From NCBI GenBank assembly GCA_002432025.1, contig DJFE01000027.1, forward strand, positions 17,154 through 49,098: a stretch of DNA of 31,945 bases, written 5' to 3'. This document shows, piece after piece, positions 23,803 through 31,263 of the stretch (the stretch's first letter is position 1; the number at the start of each line of letters is the position of its first letter). This DNA is from Candidatus Avelusimicrobium stercoris (GTDB taxonomy: Bacteria > Elusimicrobiota > Elusimicrobia > Elusimicrobiales > Elusimicrobiaceae). A program made the translations under genes and the position numbers. The notes under the pieces were generated by a model. That model ran no database searches. It was not told the DNA's origin and saw only the letters and a program-made list of their open reading frames with translations.

Positions 23803-24882
23803 ATGATATTGATGGACGACTTGTTCAAAATGATGAAAGCCAAAAACGCTTCCGATATTCACTTAACGGTAGGGGTACCGCCCGTGCTGCGTATTCAGGG
23901 CCGCTTGTACGCCACTCCGTTTGAAGCCTTAACCAAGGAAACCGCCCAGACGTTAATTTATTCCATTTTAACGGACGACCAACGCCAGCAGTTTGAAGAT
24001 AAATTGGAGTTGGACTGCTCTATCGGCCTTAAATCGCTGGGGCGTCTTCGTGTAAACGTCTATAAACAAAAAGGTTGCGTGGCCGCGGCCTTGCGTTCTA
24101 TTCCGAACGAATTTAAATCCTTTGAACAACTCAACTTACCGCCCGTGGTATATAACATTATGAAGTTAAACAAAGGCCTTGTGTTGGTAACGGGGTGCAC
24201 GGGGTCCGGTAAATCAACGTCTTTGGCCAGTATGATTAACTACCTGAATATGAACGAAAGCAACCACATTATGACGGTAGAAGATCCTATTGAATTCGTA
24301 CACCCGCACAAACGCAGTATCGTCAACCAGCGCGAAGTGGGTGCCGATACCCTTTCGTTCGCCGATGCCTTAAAACACTTTTTGCGTCAGGACCCGGATA
24401 TTATTCTGGTCGGCGAGTTGCGCGACCGTGAAACAATGGAAGCCTGCCTTACCTTGGCCGAAACCGGGCACTTGGTGTTTGCCACCTTGCACACCAACGA
24501 CGCCGTGCAGTCCATCAACCGTATTATTGACGTCTTCCCGGCCAACCAACAGCCGCAAATCCGCACGCAGTTGTCCTTCGTGTTGGAGGCTATTTTGTCC
24601 CAGCAGTTAATCCCCACCTTAACGGGCGGGCGCGCAATGGCGTGCGAGGTGTTGCTTGCCAACTCCGCCGTGCGCAGTTTAATCCGCGACGGAAAGGCCG
24701 AGCAGATTATCTCCACGATGCAAACCAGCGTAGGTATGGGTATGATTACAATGAACCAGGCGTTGGGCGATTTGTACATCCGCAAGCAAATCAGTTACCA
24801 AGAGGCTATTTCTCACACGGGCGACCCGTCCGGCTTGAAGACCTACTTGCAACAGAAATTGGGAACCGCCAGTTTCAAATAA
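23803..24882 (+). CDS. pilT: Type IV pilus retraction ATPase PilT
   Basis: A 359-residue hexameric secretion-superfamily ATPase that powers pilus disassembly (twitching, DNA uptake). Walker A is GCTGSGKST (131-139). The Asp box is VEDPIEFVH, followed by the Walker B region VGELRDRETMEACLTLAETGH and the His box LVFATLHTNDA. The PilT-specific C-terminal motif (AIRNLIRE in well-studied PilT) appears as AVRSLIRDGK. This favours PilT over the assembly ATPase PilB and PilU. GAGGG (23792-23796) lies 6 nt before the ATG. The first residues MILMDDLFKMM fit the family. It is followed by a terminator. A prepilin is encoded at 31262-31936. Confidence 0.95.
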   Translation: MILMDDLFKMMKAKNASDIHLTVGVPPVLRIQGRLYATPFEALTKETAQTLIYSILTDDQRQQFEDKLELDCSIGLKSLGRLRVNVYKQKGCVAAALRSIPNEFKSFEQLNLPPVVYNIMKLNKGLVLVTGCTGSGKSTSLASMINYLNMNESNHIMTVEDPIEFVHPHKRSIVNQREVGADTLSFADALKHFLRQDPDIILVGELRDRETMEACLTLAETGHLVFATLHTNDAVQSINRIIDVFPANQQPQIRTQLSFVLEAILSQQLIPTLTGGRAMACEVLLANSAVRSLIRDGKAEQIISTMQTSVGMGMITMNQALGDLYIRKQISYQEAISHTGDPSGLKTYLQQKLGTASFK

Positions 24883-24899
24883 AAGCCTCTTTACTTTTG

Positions 24900-24929
24900 C
24901 GGGGTTGCTTTCGGGCAACCCCGTTTTTT
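24900..24929 (+). terminator. Rho-independent terminator after pilT
   Basis: A perfect 9-bp stem CGGGGTTGC (24900-24908) / GCAACCCCG (24915-24923) followed by six T, 17 nt after the pilT stop. Confidence 0.95.
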
Positions 24930-24946
24930 ATGTATAAAAACGCACA

Positions 24947-24976
24947 AAAAAGCCGCCCGGTAAAGGGCGGCTTTTT
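24947..24976. terminator. Bidirectional terminator
   Basis: A 12-bp stem AAAAAGCCGCCC (24947-24958) / GGGCGGCTTTTT (24965-24976) with loop GGTAAA. It serves the minus-strand gene ending at 24992 and backs up the pilT terminator. Its core CCGCCCGGTAAAGGGCGG recurs in inverted orientation after rpsT. Confidence 0.93.
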
Positions 24977-24991
24977 CTTCCGTAAAATTTT

Positions 24992-26053
24992 TTATTGCTG
25001 AGGACGGTTGCTTACCACTTTCGGGCACACACGGATAAAGATATCCGTGCCTACCGCATCGGAAAGTTCCGGCGCAACGGTATCAACAAAGGCGTTTTGC
25101 GTCCAGCCGGAAACATACGGCGGTGGCAACAGGCGTCTTACACTGGTAGCCAAAATGCCCCATTTGTAATCGGTCAAATTATTTTCGTCCTTGGTGCGGA
25201 TAGAAAACGTAACCGATTGGTCCCTATTCAAAAGCGGGGAGTGCATATGCGCCCGGCGCAGAGAACCCGCGCCGCCTTCAATAAACATCGGCTGGGCGAT
25301 AATTACCAGTACTTCGTCCGTCTTACCGAACGACGCCGCCGCGTAATAGGGCTGCAATTCATCGCTCCAAGAGGCCAAGGTGTTTTGCACCGTAGCACCC
25401 TCTTCGGTCGCCAGCGGAATTAGCATTGCGTTGGAATCGCGCAAGACGGTTTTCACAAACGCATCGGAACCATTTTTTTGCTGGAAAGCCATATATGAGC
25501 CAGATTTGTATGTTCCTGCCGCCGGGAAATATGGGCTCGCCACTACAATTTGTTTCTCCGGGTTTAACATCCGTAAATTCGTGAGCAAGTTGGAAAGTTG
25601 CAACTTAGCACCTTCGTTCCACTCCGTCGCAATAAAAATGCGGTTTTTGCCGCGCAATAATTTGGCATACGGCACGGAATTAACGTGCACGACATTTCTG
25701 TCAATCAGCACGTCCACCTTTTTTAAATTCGTACGCAAATAGGACACATCCTTTGTGGCGGCCTGGTAGAGTTTGGAATCCGGGAGCAAATTCTGTTCCC
25801 CCGCCCATACTTTTACCGCGTTTAAATCGCGCTGCTGGCGCAAGGCACGCAGTTTCCACATATGTTGGGCTTGGGTAATGGCGGAACCAATACTGGGATT
25901 ATAAAAAGTTTTGGGAAAGGCACTTTTGGCGGCCTTTTCCATAGCATTTGCCGGCACTTTTACGGCCGGGAGTTTCCCGCGCTGGGCTTGCGCCGCGCCG
26001 GAAAAAGCGAGGATAAAAAGAGACGTTAGCATCAGCGTAAGTGTTTTGTTCAT
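24992..26053 (-). CDS. Secreted protein of unknown function
   Basis: A 353-residue protein with a signal peptide (MNKTLTLMLTSLFILAFSGAAQA, cleavage near residue 23). I do not recognise the family. The segment LLRGKNRIFIATEWNEGAKL followed by LQLSNLLTNLRMLNP and KQIVVASPYFPAAG vaguely recalls the ChaN/Tiki haem-binding or erythromycin-esterase-like fold (a Glu-centred motif, then helix, then strand). This is a weak pattern match. The rest has alternating strands and helices (VLVIIAQPMFIEGG, SVTFSIRTKDENN) and one Cys near the end. I chose the ATG at 26053 because it starts the signal peptide. The in-frame extension to 26095 has no signal character and spans the promoter. A -10 box ends 6 nt before the ATG and no ribosome-binding site is visible. 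Confidence 0.7.
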   Translation of the reverse strand: MNKTLTLMLTSLFILAFSGAAQAQRGKLPAVKVPANAMEKAAKSAFPKTFYNPSIGSAITQAQHMWKLRALRQQRDLNAVKVWAGEQNLLPDSKLYQAATKDVSYLRTNLKKVDVLIDRNVVHVNSVPYAKLLRGKNRIFIATEWNEGAKLQLSNLLTNLRMLNPEKQIVVASPYFPAAGTYKSGSYMAFQQKNGSDAFVKTVLRDSNAMLIPLATEEGATVQNTLASWSDELQPYYAAASFGKTDEVLVIIAQPMFIEGGAGSLRRAHMHSPLLNRDQSVTFSIRTKDENNLTDYKWGILATSVRRLLPPPYVSGWTQNAFVDTVAPELSDAVGTDIFIRVCPKVVSNRPQQ

Positions 26054-26059
26054 ACTGTT

Positions 26060-26088
26060 ATTATAAGTTTGCCCAGGGCCCAAAACAA
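26060..26088 (-). promoter_or_regulatory. Promoter of the secreted-protein gene, leaderless arrangement
   Basis: On the minus strand TATAAT (26060-26065) ends exactly 6 nt before the ATG. A partial -35, TTGTTT (26083-26088), sits at the standard 17-bp spacing. The predicted start is the A of the ATG. It lies in the 47-nt gap after uvrC. Confidence 0.65.
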
Positions 26089-26100
26089 GGGCCAAAGGAC

Positions 26101-27432
26101 CTAGGAGGTCATAGGCCCGTTGGAAAGCGTTTCCTTGTTGCGTAGGGTGCGGTGGTACGTAATGGCAAAGCGGTGAACCTCATCGCGGATTTCCATTAAT
26201 AAGTTTAAAGCCGGGTCGCCAATGGGCAGTTTAATGCTTTCCGCCGCGCCGGGCAGGTAAATACCCTCGTGCGTTTCGGCAAGGGCTATAAACGGGATAT
26301 AAATGCCCGCGCGGTCAAACGCGTTTAAGGCCGCGGTAATTTGGCTTTTTCCGCCGTCCAACAAAATTAAATCAGGCGCTTGGGTAGGATCCCTTTTTAT
26401 TTGGCGCAGGCGGCGAAAGACGCTCTCTTCCATCATCGTAAAATCACTTCCCCCACGCTCGGGCAGTTTAGAGCGGATTTTAAAGCGGCGGTAATGCTCG
26501 TGGTTCTTTTCTCCGTTAATGTAGCACACCACACACCCCACGGCCTCGCGCCCGAACAAGTGAGAGTTATCAAATGCTTCAATATGCGCGGGCAGTTTAT
26601 TTAAACCGATTACCTGCGCCAAGCGTTTTAACTTGTCCGTATTTTCCATAGCGGTAGTAATTTTATCGTCCTTAAACCGCCCGACGAGCACGCGCTCCTG
26701 CATATGCGCCAAGGCGTGCAAAAAATTGCGGTAAACGGCCGCCTGTTCGTATTCCCACTTGGCGGAGTGTTCCTTCATCAGCCGCGTGATATTTTCGGTA
26801 ATGTTTCCAAAGTGTCCGTCCAAAAATTGTGCCATACGCTCGGCAATTTTGCGGTAATCTTCATACGAAATTTTACCCGCACACGGCGCTGGGCATTGCC
26901 CGGTGTGATAATAAATACAAGTGTTAATTTTGCGCGGGTCCAATTCCTTTTCGCGCGAAAAATTCCATTTGCACGGGCGCAAGGGAGCGTATTTACTCTT
27001 CCACAAAAAGCGCATTAAACTTTTTACAATACTGGATTTGGGGTACGGGCCAAAATATAAGTCCTTTCCGCGCACCACGCGGCGCGTTAAATGCAAGCGC
27101 GGGAAGTCCTCCCCCATTGTCAGTTTTAAATAAGGGTAACTTTTGCCGTCCTTGCCTAAGGAATTAAAAAACGGCTGGTACTGCTTAATTAACTTTTCTT
27201 CCAGCACCAAGGCGTCGCGTTCGCTGGCGGTGGTGATATAGTCAATTTTGGCAATCATCGGCAGCAGGCACGGCAGTTTCCACCCGCGGGAATACAGGTT
27301 AGATTCTTGGAAATATTGTTTCACCCGATCGGACAAATTTTTGGCCTTGCCTACATAAATAATCGTGCCCTCTTTGGAGCGCATTATGTAAACACCGGGT
27401 TTATTTGGTAAAATATCTAGGCGCGGGTCCAT
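26101..27432 (-). CDS. uvrC: Excinuclease ABC subunit C, shortened form
   Basis: A UvrC nuclease for nucleotide excision repair (with UvrA and UvrB), but only 443 residues against about 600 in E. coli. Seen: an N-terminal GIY-YIG nuclease domain (Gly13-Val14-Tyr15, Tyr26-Val27-Gly28, Arg36, Glu78), the four cysteines at the Fe-S cluster positions (154, 172, 180, 184), a UVR motif near 213-245 for UvrB contact, and an RNase H-like domain with Asp288 (AFDNSHLFG), Asp in LILLDGGKSQ and His420 (DEVHRFAITYHR). Missing are about 110 residues between UVR and RNase H and the C-terminal helix-hairpin-helix pair. The protein ends 23 residues after His420. The next gene starts 47 nt later, leaving no room for a frameshifted HhH. 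The start lies 6 nt after a -10 box. Confidence 0.88.
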   Translation of the reverse strand: MDPRLDILPNKPGVYIMRSKEGTIIYVGKAKNLSDRVKQYFQESNLYSRGWKLPCLLPMIAKIDYITTASERDALVLEEKLIKQYQPFFNSLGKDGKSYPYLKLTMGEDFPRLHLTRRVVRGKDLYFGPYPKSSIVKSLMRFLWKSKYAPLRPCKWNFSREKELDPRKINTCIYYHTGQCPAPCAGKISYEDYRKIAERMAQFLDGHFGNITENITRLMKEHSAKWEYEQAAVYRNFLHALAHMQERVLVGRFKDDKITTAMENTDKLKRLAQVIGLNKLPAHIEAFDNSHLFGREAVGCVVCYINGEKNHEHYRRFKIRSKLPERGGSDFTMMEESVFRRLRQIKRDPTQAPDLILLDGGKSQITAALNAFDRAGIYIPFIALAETHEGIYLPGAAESIKLPIGDPALNLLMEIRDEVHRFAITYHRTLRNKETLSNGPMTS

Positions 27433-27438
27433 AGAAGT

Positions 27439-27447
27439 ATTGTAACA
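27439..27447 (-). promoter_or_regulatory. Extended -10 promoter of uvrC, leaderless arrangement
   Basis: The minus strand reads TGTTACAAT, an extended -10 whose last base is exactly 6 nt before the uvrC ATG. No Shine-Dalgarno and no clear -35 are present. Same architecture as dedA at 16936. Confidence 0.6.
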
Positions 27448-27484
27448 TTTCAGGCGCGCAGCCTGCTTAAACGAAAAAAATCAG

Positions 27485-27513
27485 TTGACCCCGCGGCAAT
27501 AAAAGGATAAAAT
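27485..27513 (+). promoter_or_regulatory. Sigma-70-type promoter of rpsT
   Basis: -35 TTGACC (27485-27490) and -10 TAAAAT (27508-27513) with an ideal 17-bp spacer. The leader of about 30 nt contains the GAGGAA ribosome-binding site 9 nt before the ATG. This is the best full promoter in the window. Confidence 0.85.
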
Positions 27514-27550
27514 ATTAGTAACCCGATTTTTCTATTAGAGGAACTATATA

Positions 27551-27835
27551 ATGGCAAAACTTAAAACTGGTCGGCACACTAGCGCTATCAAAGCGCAGCG
27601 CCAAGCCGAAAAAAGAACTTCCGCTAACAAGGGCTTGATTAAAAAAGTCCGCTTAGCCACCAAGACTGTGAACGCTTCCGCTACCACGAAAGCCGCCACG
27701 CTGAAAGAAGACTTGAAAAAAGCCGAATCTTGCATTGACAAGGCCGCCAAAAAGAACGTAATCCACTGGAAAACGGCCGCCCGCAAGAAATCCCGCTTGG
27801 CCAAAGCCGCTAACAAAGCCGCTGCCGCCAAATAA
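27551..27835 (+). CDS. rpsT: 30S ribosomal protein S20
   Basis: A 94-residue, Lys/Ala-rich helical protein of the small ribosomal subunit. It opens MAKLKTGRHTSAIKAQRQ, and the central part has KKVRLATKTV and a final KAANKAAAAK tail. Length and composition are typical of S20. It is a single-gene transcription unit: strong promoter upstream, hairpin terminator 20 nt after the stop. It is divergent from uvrC. Confidence 0.95.
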   Translation: MAKLKTGRHTSAIKAQRQAEKRTSANKGLIKKVRLATKTVNASATTKAATLKEDLKKAESCIDKAAKKNVIHWKTAARKKSRLAKAANKAAAAK

Positions 27836-27855
27836 TAAGTCTTGCAATAACCTTT

Positions 27856-27883
27856 AAAACCGCCCTTTACCGGGCGGTTTTTT
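27856..27883 (+). terminator. Rho-independent terminator after rpsT
   Basis: A 10-bp stem AAAACCGCCC (27856-27865) / GGGCGGTTTT (27872-27881) with loop TTTACC, followed by a T run to 27883. Its 18-bp core is the exact reverse complement of 24953-24970. Confidence 0.95.
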
Positions 27884-27929
27884 ATGGCATTTTTCCACTC
27901 TCCATATGGCAATTTAAAAACTTGCCCAC

Positions 27930-27963
27930 AAAAAAGGCGCCCCAGTAAGAGGCGCCTTTTTTT
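27930..27963. terminator. Bidirectional terminator between rpsT and the MFS gene
   Basis: A perfect 12-bp stem AAAAAAGGCGCC (27930-27941) / GGCGCCTTTTTT (27951-27962) with a 9-nt loop. On the minus strand it lies 14 nt past the transporter stop. Confidence 0.93.
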
Positions 27964-27976
27964 CACACGCAAAACC

Positions 27977-29293
27977 TTATGCTTCCGGGACGTGTTTGTA
28001 TTTAAAGATGCAGGCAAACAAAATAGCCACCACCAAAGAGAAGCCCGCGAAAATAAACCACGACTCGCTCCACCCAGTCATAATGGTATGGGACACATCC
28101 GCCGGATATACCGCGCCGCTGGGCAAAAAGCCGTTCGCCGCCGTATAAGCGTTGATGTGGACGTTTACCAACTTGTTAATGACCCATTGGGCGCCCAGCG
28201 TACCAATCATCGCGCCGAAGCCGTTGGTCATCAGCATAAATACGCCCTGCGCGCTGGAACGGATGGCCGGGTCGGTTTCTTTATCTACATACAAGGAGCC
28301 GGACACGTTAAAGAAGTCAAACGCCACCCCATATACAATCATAGAGGCCACCAACAGCACAATACCGCCCGCGGTGGACGGGTTGCCGATACCAAAGAAG
28401 CCAAAGCGCAGCACCCACGCAAACATACTGATAAGCATTACCTTTTTGATACCGAAGCGTTTTAAGAAGAACGGAATCAGCAAAATGCACAGCGTTTCGG
28501 ACATTTGGGAAAGGGAAATAAGCGCGTTAGCGTTATTGGCCCCCCAAGAGCCCGCAAAACCCGCCAAGGAGTTAAAGCCGTTAATAAACGGGTTGGCGTA
28601 AGCGTTGGTAACCTGCAAGGACATCCCCAGCAGCATAGAAAAGATAAAGAAAATAGCCATCTTTTTCTCTTTAAACAACGCAAACGCTTTGAGGCCCAAG
28701 GCTTCGGCCAGCGATTTGGCCTTTTCCGTGCAGGTGGGACAGGCGGGCAAGGTAAAGCAATACAAGCCCAAAATCACGCCCAAAATGCCGGAGAAATACC
28801 ATTGCATATAGGTATTTTGGAAGCCCGTAAAGTTGGAGGTCAGCATCGCGCAGATAAAACCAACCGTACCGAATACACGGATGGGAGGGAACGCGGAAAC
28901 GGTATTAAAGCCGCCTTGGCGCAAGGCCGTATAAGCCACGGAGTTGGAAAGCGCAATCGTAGGCATATAGAAAGCCACGCTAAACGTGTAGCAGGCAAAA
29001 ACCAGCGCAAAACTTACTTGGGGGAGCGAACCAAAATAAGCCGCCCCGGCCATACCGGCCGCCGCCAACAAATGGCACAGGCCCAGCAGTTTCTGTGCGG
29101 GGATCCAACGGTCCGCCACAATGCCGATAATAGCCGGCATAAAGAGCGATACAAAGCCTTGTACCGCGTAAAACCAACCGATATTTTCCGCCAATCCGGC
29201 ACCGGCCAGGAAGGTACCCATAGAAGTAAGGTACGCACCCCAAACGCCGTATTGGAGAAAGTTCATTGCAGTCAAACGAATTTTGATGTTCAT
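27977..29293 (-). CDS. MFS nucleoside permease, NupG/XapB-like
   Basis: A 438-residue, 12-helix major facilitator protein of the nucleoside:H+ symporter type. The opening MNIKIRLTAMNFLQYGVWGAYLTSMGTFL strongly resembles the start of NupG. Other family-like parts are GIVADRWIPAQKLLGLCHLLAA, SNSVAYTALRQGGFNTVSAFPPIRVFGTVGFI, and FDFFNVSGSLYVDKETDPAIRSSAQGVFMLMTNGFGAMIG. It is likely to import nucleosides, though the exact substrate is not provable. I chose the ATG at 29293 on this homology. An in-frame TTG at 29398 gives an unlike 35-residue extension. No Shine-Dalgarno stands before the ATG. A 16-codon reading frame ends across it (ATGA overlap). A bidirectional terminator follows. Confidence 0.88.
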   Translation of the reverse strand: MNIKIRLTAMNFLQYGVWGAYLTSMGTFLAGAGLAENIGWFYAVQGFVSLFMPAIIGIVADRWIPAQKLLGLCHLLAAAGMAGAAYFGSLPQVSFALVFACYTFSVAFYMPTIALSNSVAYTALRQGGFNTVSAFPPIRVFGTVGFICAMLTSNFTGFQNTYMQWYFSGILGVILGLYCFTLPACPTCTEKAKSLAEALGLKAFALFKEKKMAIFFIFSMLLGMSLQVTNAYANPFINGFNSLAGFAGSWGANNANALISLSQMSETLCILLIPFFLKRFGIKKVMLISMFAWVLRFGFFGIGNPSTAGGIVLLVASMIVYGVAFDFFNVSGSLYVDKETDPAIRSSAQGVFMLMTNGFGAMIGTLGAQWVINKLVNVHINAYTAANGFLPSGAVYPADVSHTIMTGWSESWFIFAGFSLVVAILFACIFKYKHVPEA

Positions 29294-29405
29294 AAGCGAA
29301 TTACCGCCGAAGCAGGGAAACTCCGGCTGCAAACCTCCATAGAATTGACGGGAAACGCCCTTGGCGCAACTGCCCCCGCCGATAAAACCATTGTACAAAA
29401 AAAGA

Positions 29406-29411
29406 TATAAT
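29406..29411 (+). promoter_or_regulatory. -10 box of yajQ and the TPR gene
   Basis: TATAAT, 45 nt before the yajQ ATG. The leader contains AGGAGG (29442-29447), 9 nt before the start codon. No convincing -35 is visible. Confidence 0.55.
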
Positions 29412-29456
29412 ATAGGAAATAAATTGAAAAACGCCGTTTTTAGGAGGAAATTTCAT

Positions 29457-29951
29457 ATGGCAGATTACAGTTTTGACGTCGTATCCAAAGTGGATTTGAA
29501 CGTAATTGCGGAAGCCGTCAGCGCCGCAAATAAAGAAATCACCAACCGTTACGATTTTAAAGGCACCAATTCTACGATTGAACTCAATCAAAAGGATAAC
29601 GAACTGAAACTCGGTTCCAGCGACGAATATAAGGTAAACACCTTGCGCGACATTATTTTTACGCGTATTGCCAAACGTGGTATTCCGCTTAAAAATATGC
29701 TGCCGCAAAAAATTGAAGCCGCTTTGGGCGGTAACGCCAAACAGACGGTAAAAATCCAGCAGGGTATCCCGTCCGACAAAGCCAAGGAAATTTCCAAGGC
29801 CATTAAAGACGCCAAATTGAAGGTTTCCGCTTCTATCCAGGGCGACCAGTTGCGTGTATCGTCCAAATCCAAGGACGAACTCCAAAACACGATGGCCCTT
29901 TTAAGAGGGCGCGACTTTGGCGTGGAACTCCAATTCACCAATTACAGATAA
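29457..29951 (+). CDS. yajQ: YajQ-family nucleotide-binding protein
   Basis: A 164-residue protein of the YajQ/DUF520 family, two ferredoxin-like domains. In some bacteria members bind cyclic di-GMP or nucleic acid. The hallmarks are the opening DYSFDVVSKVDLNVIAEAVS, the ITNRYDFKGT segment, KRGIPLKNMLPQ and the C-terminal VSSKSKDELQ...FGVELQFTNYR. I chose the ATG at 29457, matching the family start (MADYSFDVVS) and preceded by a consensus AGGAGG. The upstream in-frame ATG at 29361 lies beyond the promoter. The TPR gene starts 3 nt after the stop. Confidence 0.93.
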   Translation: MADYSFDVVSKVDLNVIAEAVSAANKEITNRYDFKGTNSTIELNQKDNELKLGSSDEYKVNTLRDIIFTRIAKRGIPLKNMLPQKIEAALGGNAKQTVKIQQGIPSDKAKEISKAIKDAKLKVSASIQGDQLRVSSKSKDELQNTMALLRGRDFGVELQFTNYR

Positions 29952-29954
29952 CTT

Positions 29955-31214
29955 ATGCGCAAACTATTACTTATTTTAAGTGCGGCTTTGATTGCCGCCC
30001 CGGTCCTGCAAGCGGCCGATATGTCCGCCGCGTTGGATTTTTATAAAAAGCAGGCGCTTACGATTTCCGCCGACCCCGGCCGGGAAGGCCGCGCCTTTGC
30101 CAAAGCCTTGGCGGATAATTTAGGCACTTGGGCCTTGCAAAACCCGGGCCAAGCCGCCACAGCCGACGCGCTTTTGCTCCAAACGCGCCTTTATCTGCGC
30201 GCGGAAGACAATGCCGATGCGCTCGTTACGCTCCTTAAACTGCGCAAGGTCTTTCCGTCGGCTGATACAAGTGCTTTAAAAGCGCTGTTGCCGCAAGCCG
30301 CCGAAGCCGTGCAAGCGGACTCTCGCAATTTAGTCAGCCAACTCTTTGCGCTTCCGCTCCCCTCCGAAGCCGATACCGAAGCGGACCGTGAAGCCGAAGC
30401 CTTATATGCGCTTTCCAAATTGCCGGGTCGCACCGTATATGCCCCCGCCGCGCAAGCGTTTGAAACCTTTTTTGCATTTCATCCCAAATACGAAGACGGG
30501 GATAAGGTGGAACTGTGGTACGGGGATTTGCACCGCGTAAACGGCAATTATTTGGCCGCTATTTCGCAATACAAAAAAGCGGGCGAACTTTATCCCCAAA
30601 CGCCGTATAAAGCCGCCAGTTTGCGCCTCATCGGCGATATTTACGCCGACAATTTAAAGGACACCGCCAACGCCACCGCGTACTATACGCGCGTACTGAG
30701 GGAGTTCCCAGGTTCGTCCGAAACGGGCGTAGTGTATAAGCATATGGCCATTTTGGACGAAAACAACAAACAGTTTGACAGCGCGCTTATCAATTACGAT
30801 AAATCCATTGAACTGTTGGGCAACACCGCGGCTGCGTACGAATCGTACCGCGGCAAGGCGGATGTGTATGTAAAAACCAAGAACTACGGCGAAGCATATA
30901 ATACCTTATTAAAAACGGCCAATGTATTTGGCTCGGACGAAGAAAAATGCACCTTCTCGCTTTTGGAAGCCGCCAATGTGGCCAAAAAGCGTATGCGCGA
31001 CCAAGCCAAATATATGCAGGCATTGGAAAAGGCCCTCGTGGCGCATCCCGCCGGACCGCGCGCCCCACAAATTATGTTTGATTTGGCTTCTGCCTACGAA
31101 CAGCAGGGCAAAAAAACGCAGGCGGTGGAAATGTACAAACGGTTGATTATCAATCACCCCACTAACAAGTTGGCTTCCCGCGCCCAAGGCCGCTTGGACA
31201 GATTGCAGAAATAA
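29955..31214 (+). CDS. Secreted TPR-repeat protein, CpoB/YbgF- or BamD-like
   Basis: A 419-residue protein with a signal peptide (MRKLLLILSAALIAAPVLQA) and no lipobox, so probably a soluble periplasmic protein. Residues about 170-415 form tetratricopeptide repeats (for example NYLAAISQYKKAGELYPQTP, YYTRVLREFPGSS, QFDSALINYDKSIELL, KKTQAVEMYKRLIINHPTN). These repeats are protein-binding scaffolds, as in CpoB/YbgF (Tol-Pal) and BamD (outer-membrane assembly). No enzyme motif is visible, and neither tol-pal nor bam genes are nearby to decide. It starts 3 nt after yajQ without its own clear ribosome-binding site, so translation is probably coupled. Confidence 0.78.
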   Translation: MRKLLLILSAALIAAPVLQAADMSAALDFYKKQALTISADPGREGRAFAKALADNLGTWALQNPGQAATADALLLQTRLYLRAEDNADALVTLLKLRKVFPSADTSALKALLPQAAEAVQADSRNLVSQLFALPLPSEADTEADREAEALYALSKLPGRTVYAPAAQAFETFFAFHPKYEDGDKVELWYGDLHRVNGNYLAAISQYKKAGELYPQTPYKAASLRLIGDIYADNLKDTANATAYYTRVLREFPGSSETGVVYKHMAILDENNKQFDSALINYDKSIELLGNTAAAYESYRGKADVYVKTKNYGEAYNTLLKTANVFGSDEEKCTFSLLEAANVAKKRMRDQAKYMQALEKALVAHPAGPRAPQIMFDLASAYEQQGKKTQAVEMYKRLIINHPTNKLASRAQGRLDRLQK

Positions 31215-31230
31215 AATTAGACAAGTGTAG

Positions 31231-31263
31231 AAAACTCCCCAGGTAAATCCTAGGGAGTTTTTT
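31231..31263. terminator. Bidirectional terminator between the TPR gene and the prepilin gene
   Basis: Stem AAAACTCCC (31231-31239) / GGGAGTTTT (31253-31261), with an inner AGG/CCT pairing in the loop and a T run to 31263. On the minus strand the prepilin stop codon (31262-31264) abuts the stem. Confidence 0.88.

Noticed and set aside
26054..26103. A frameshift hiding the missing UvrC HhH domain.
   Set aside because: Only 47 nt separate the uvrC stop from the next start, far too little for about 60 residues, and they contain a promoter for the next gene.
27544..28017. A 157-codon minus-strand frame over rpsT and its terminators.
   Set aside because: It reads through two hairpin terminators and is antisense to S20; not a plausible protein.
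28505..29410. A 301-codon plus-strand open frame across the permease gene.
   Set aside because: It is a shadow of the MFS gene, whose helices and family motifs are clear on the minus strand. The shadow protein is Arg/Gln/His-rich without domains.
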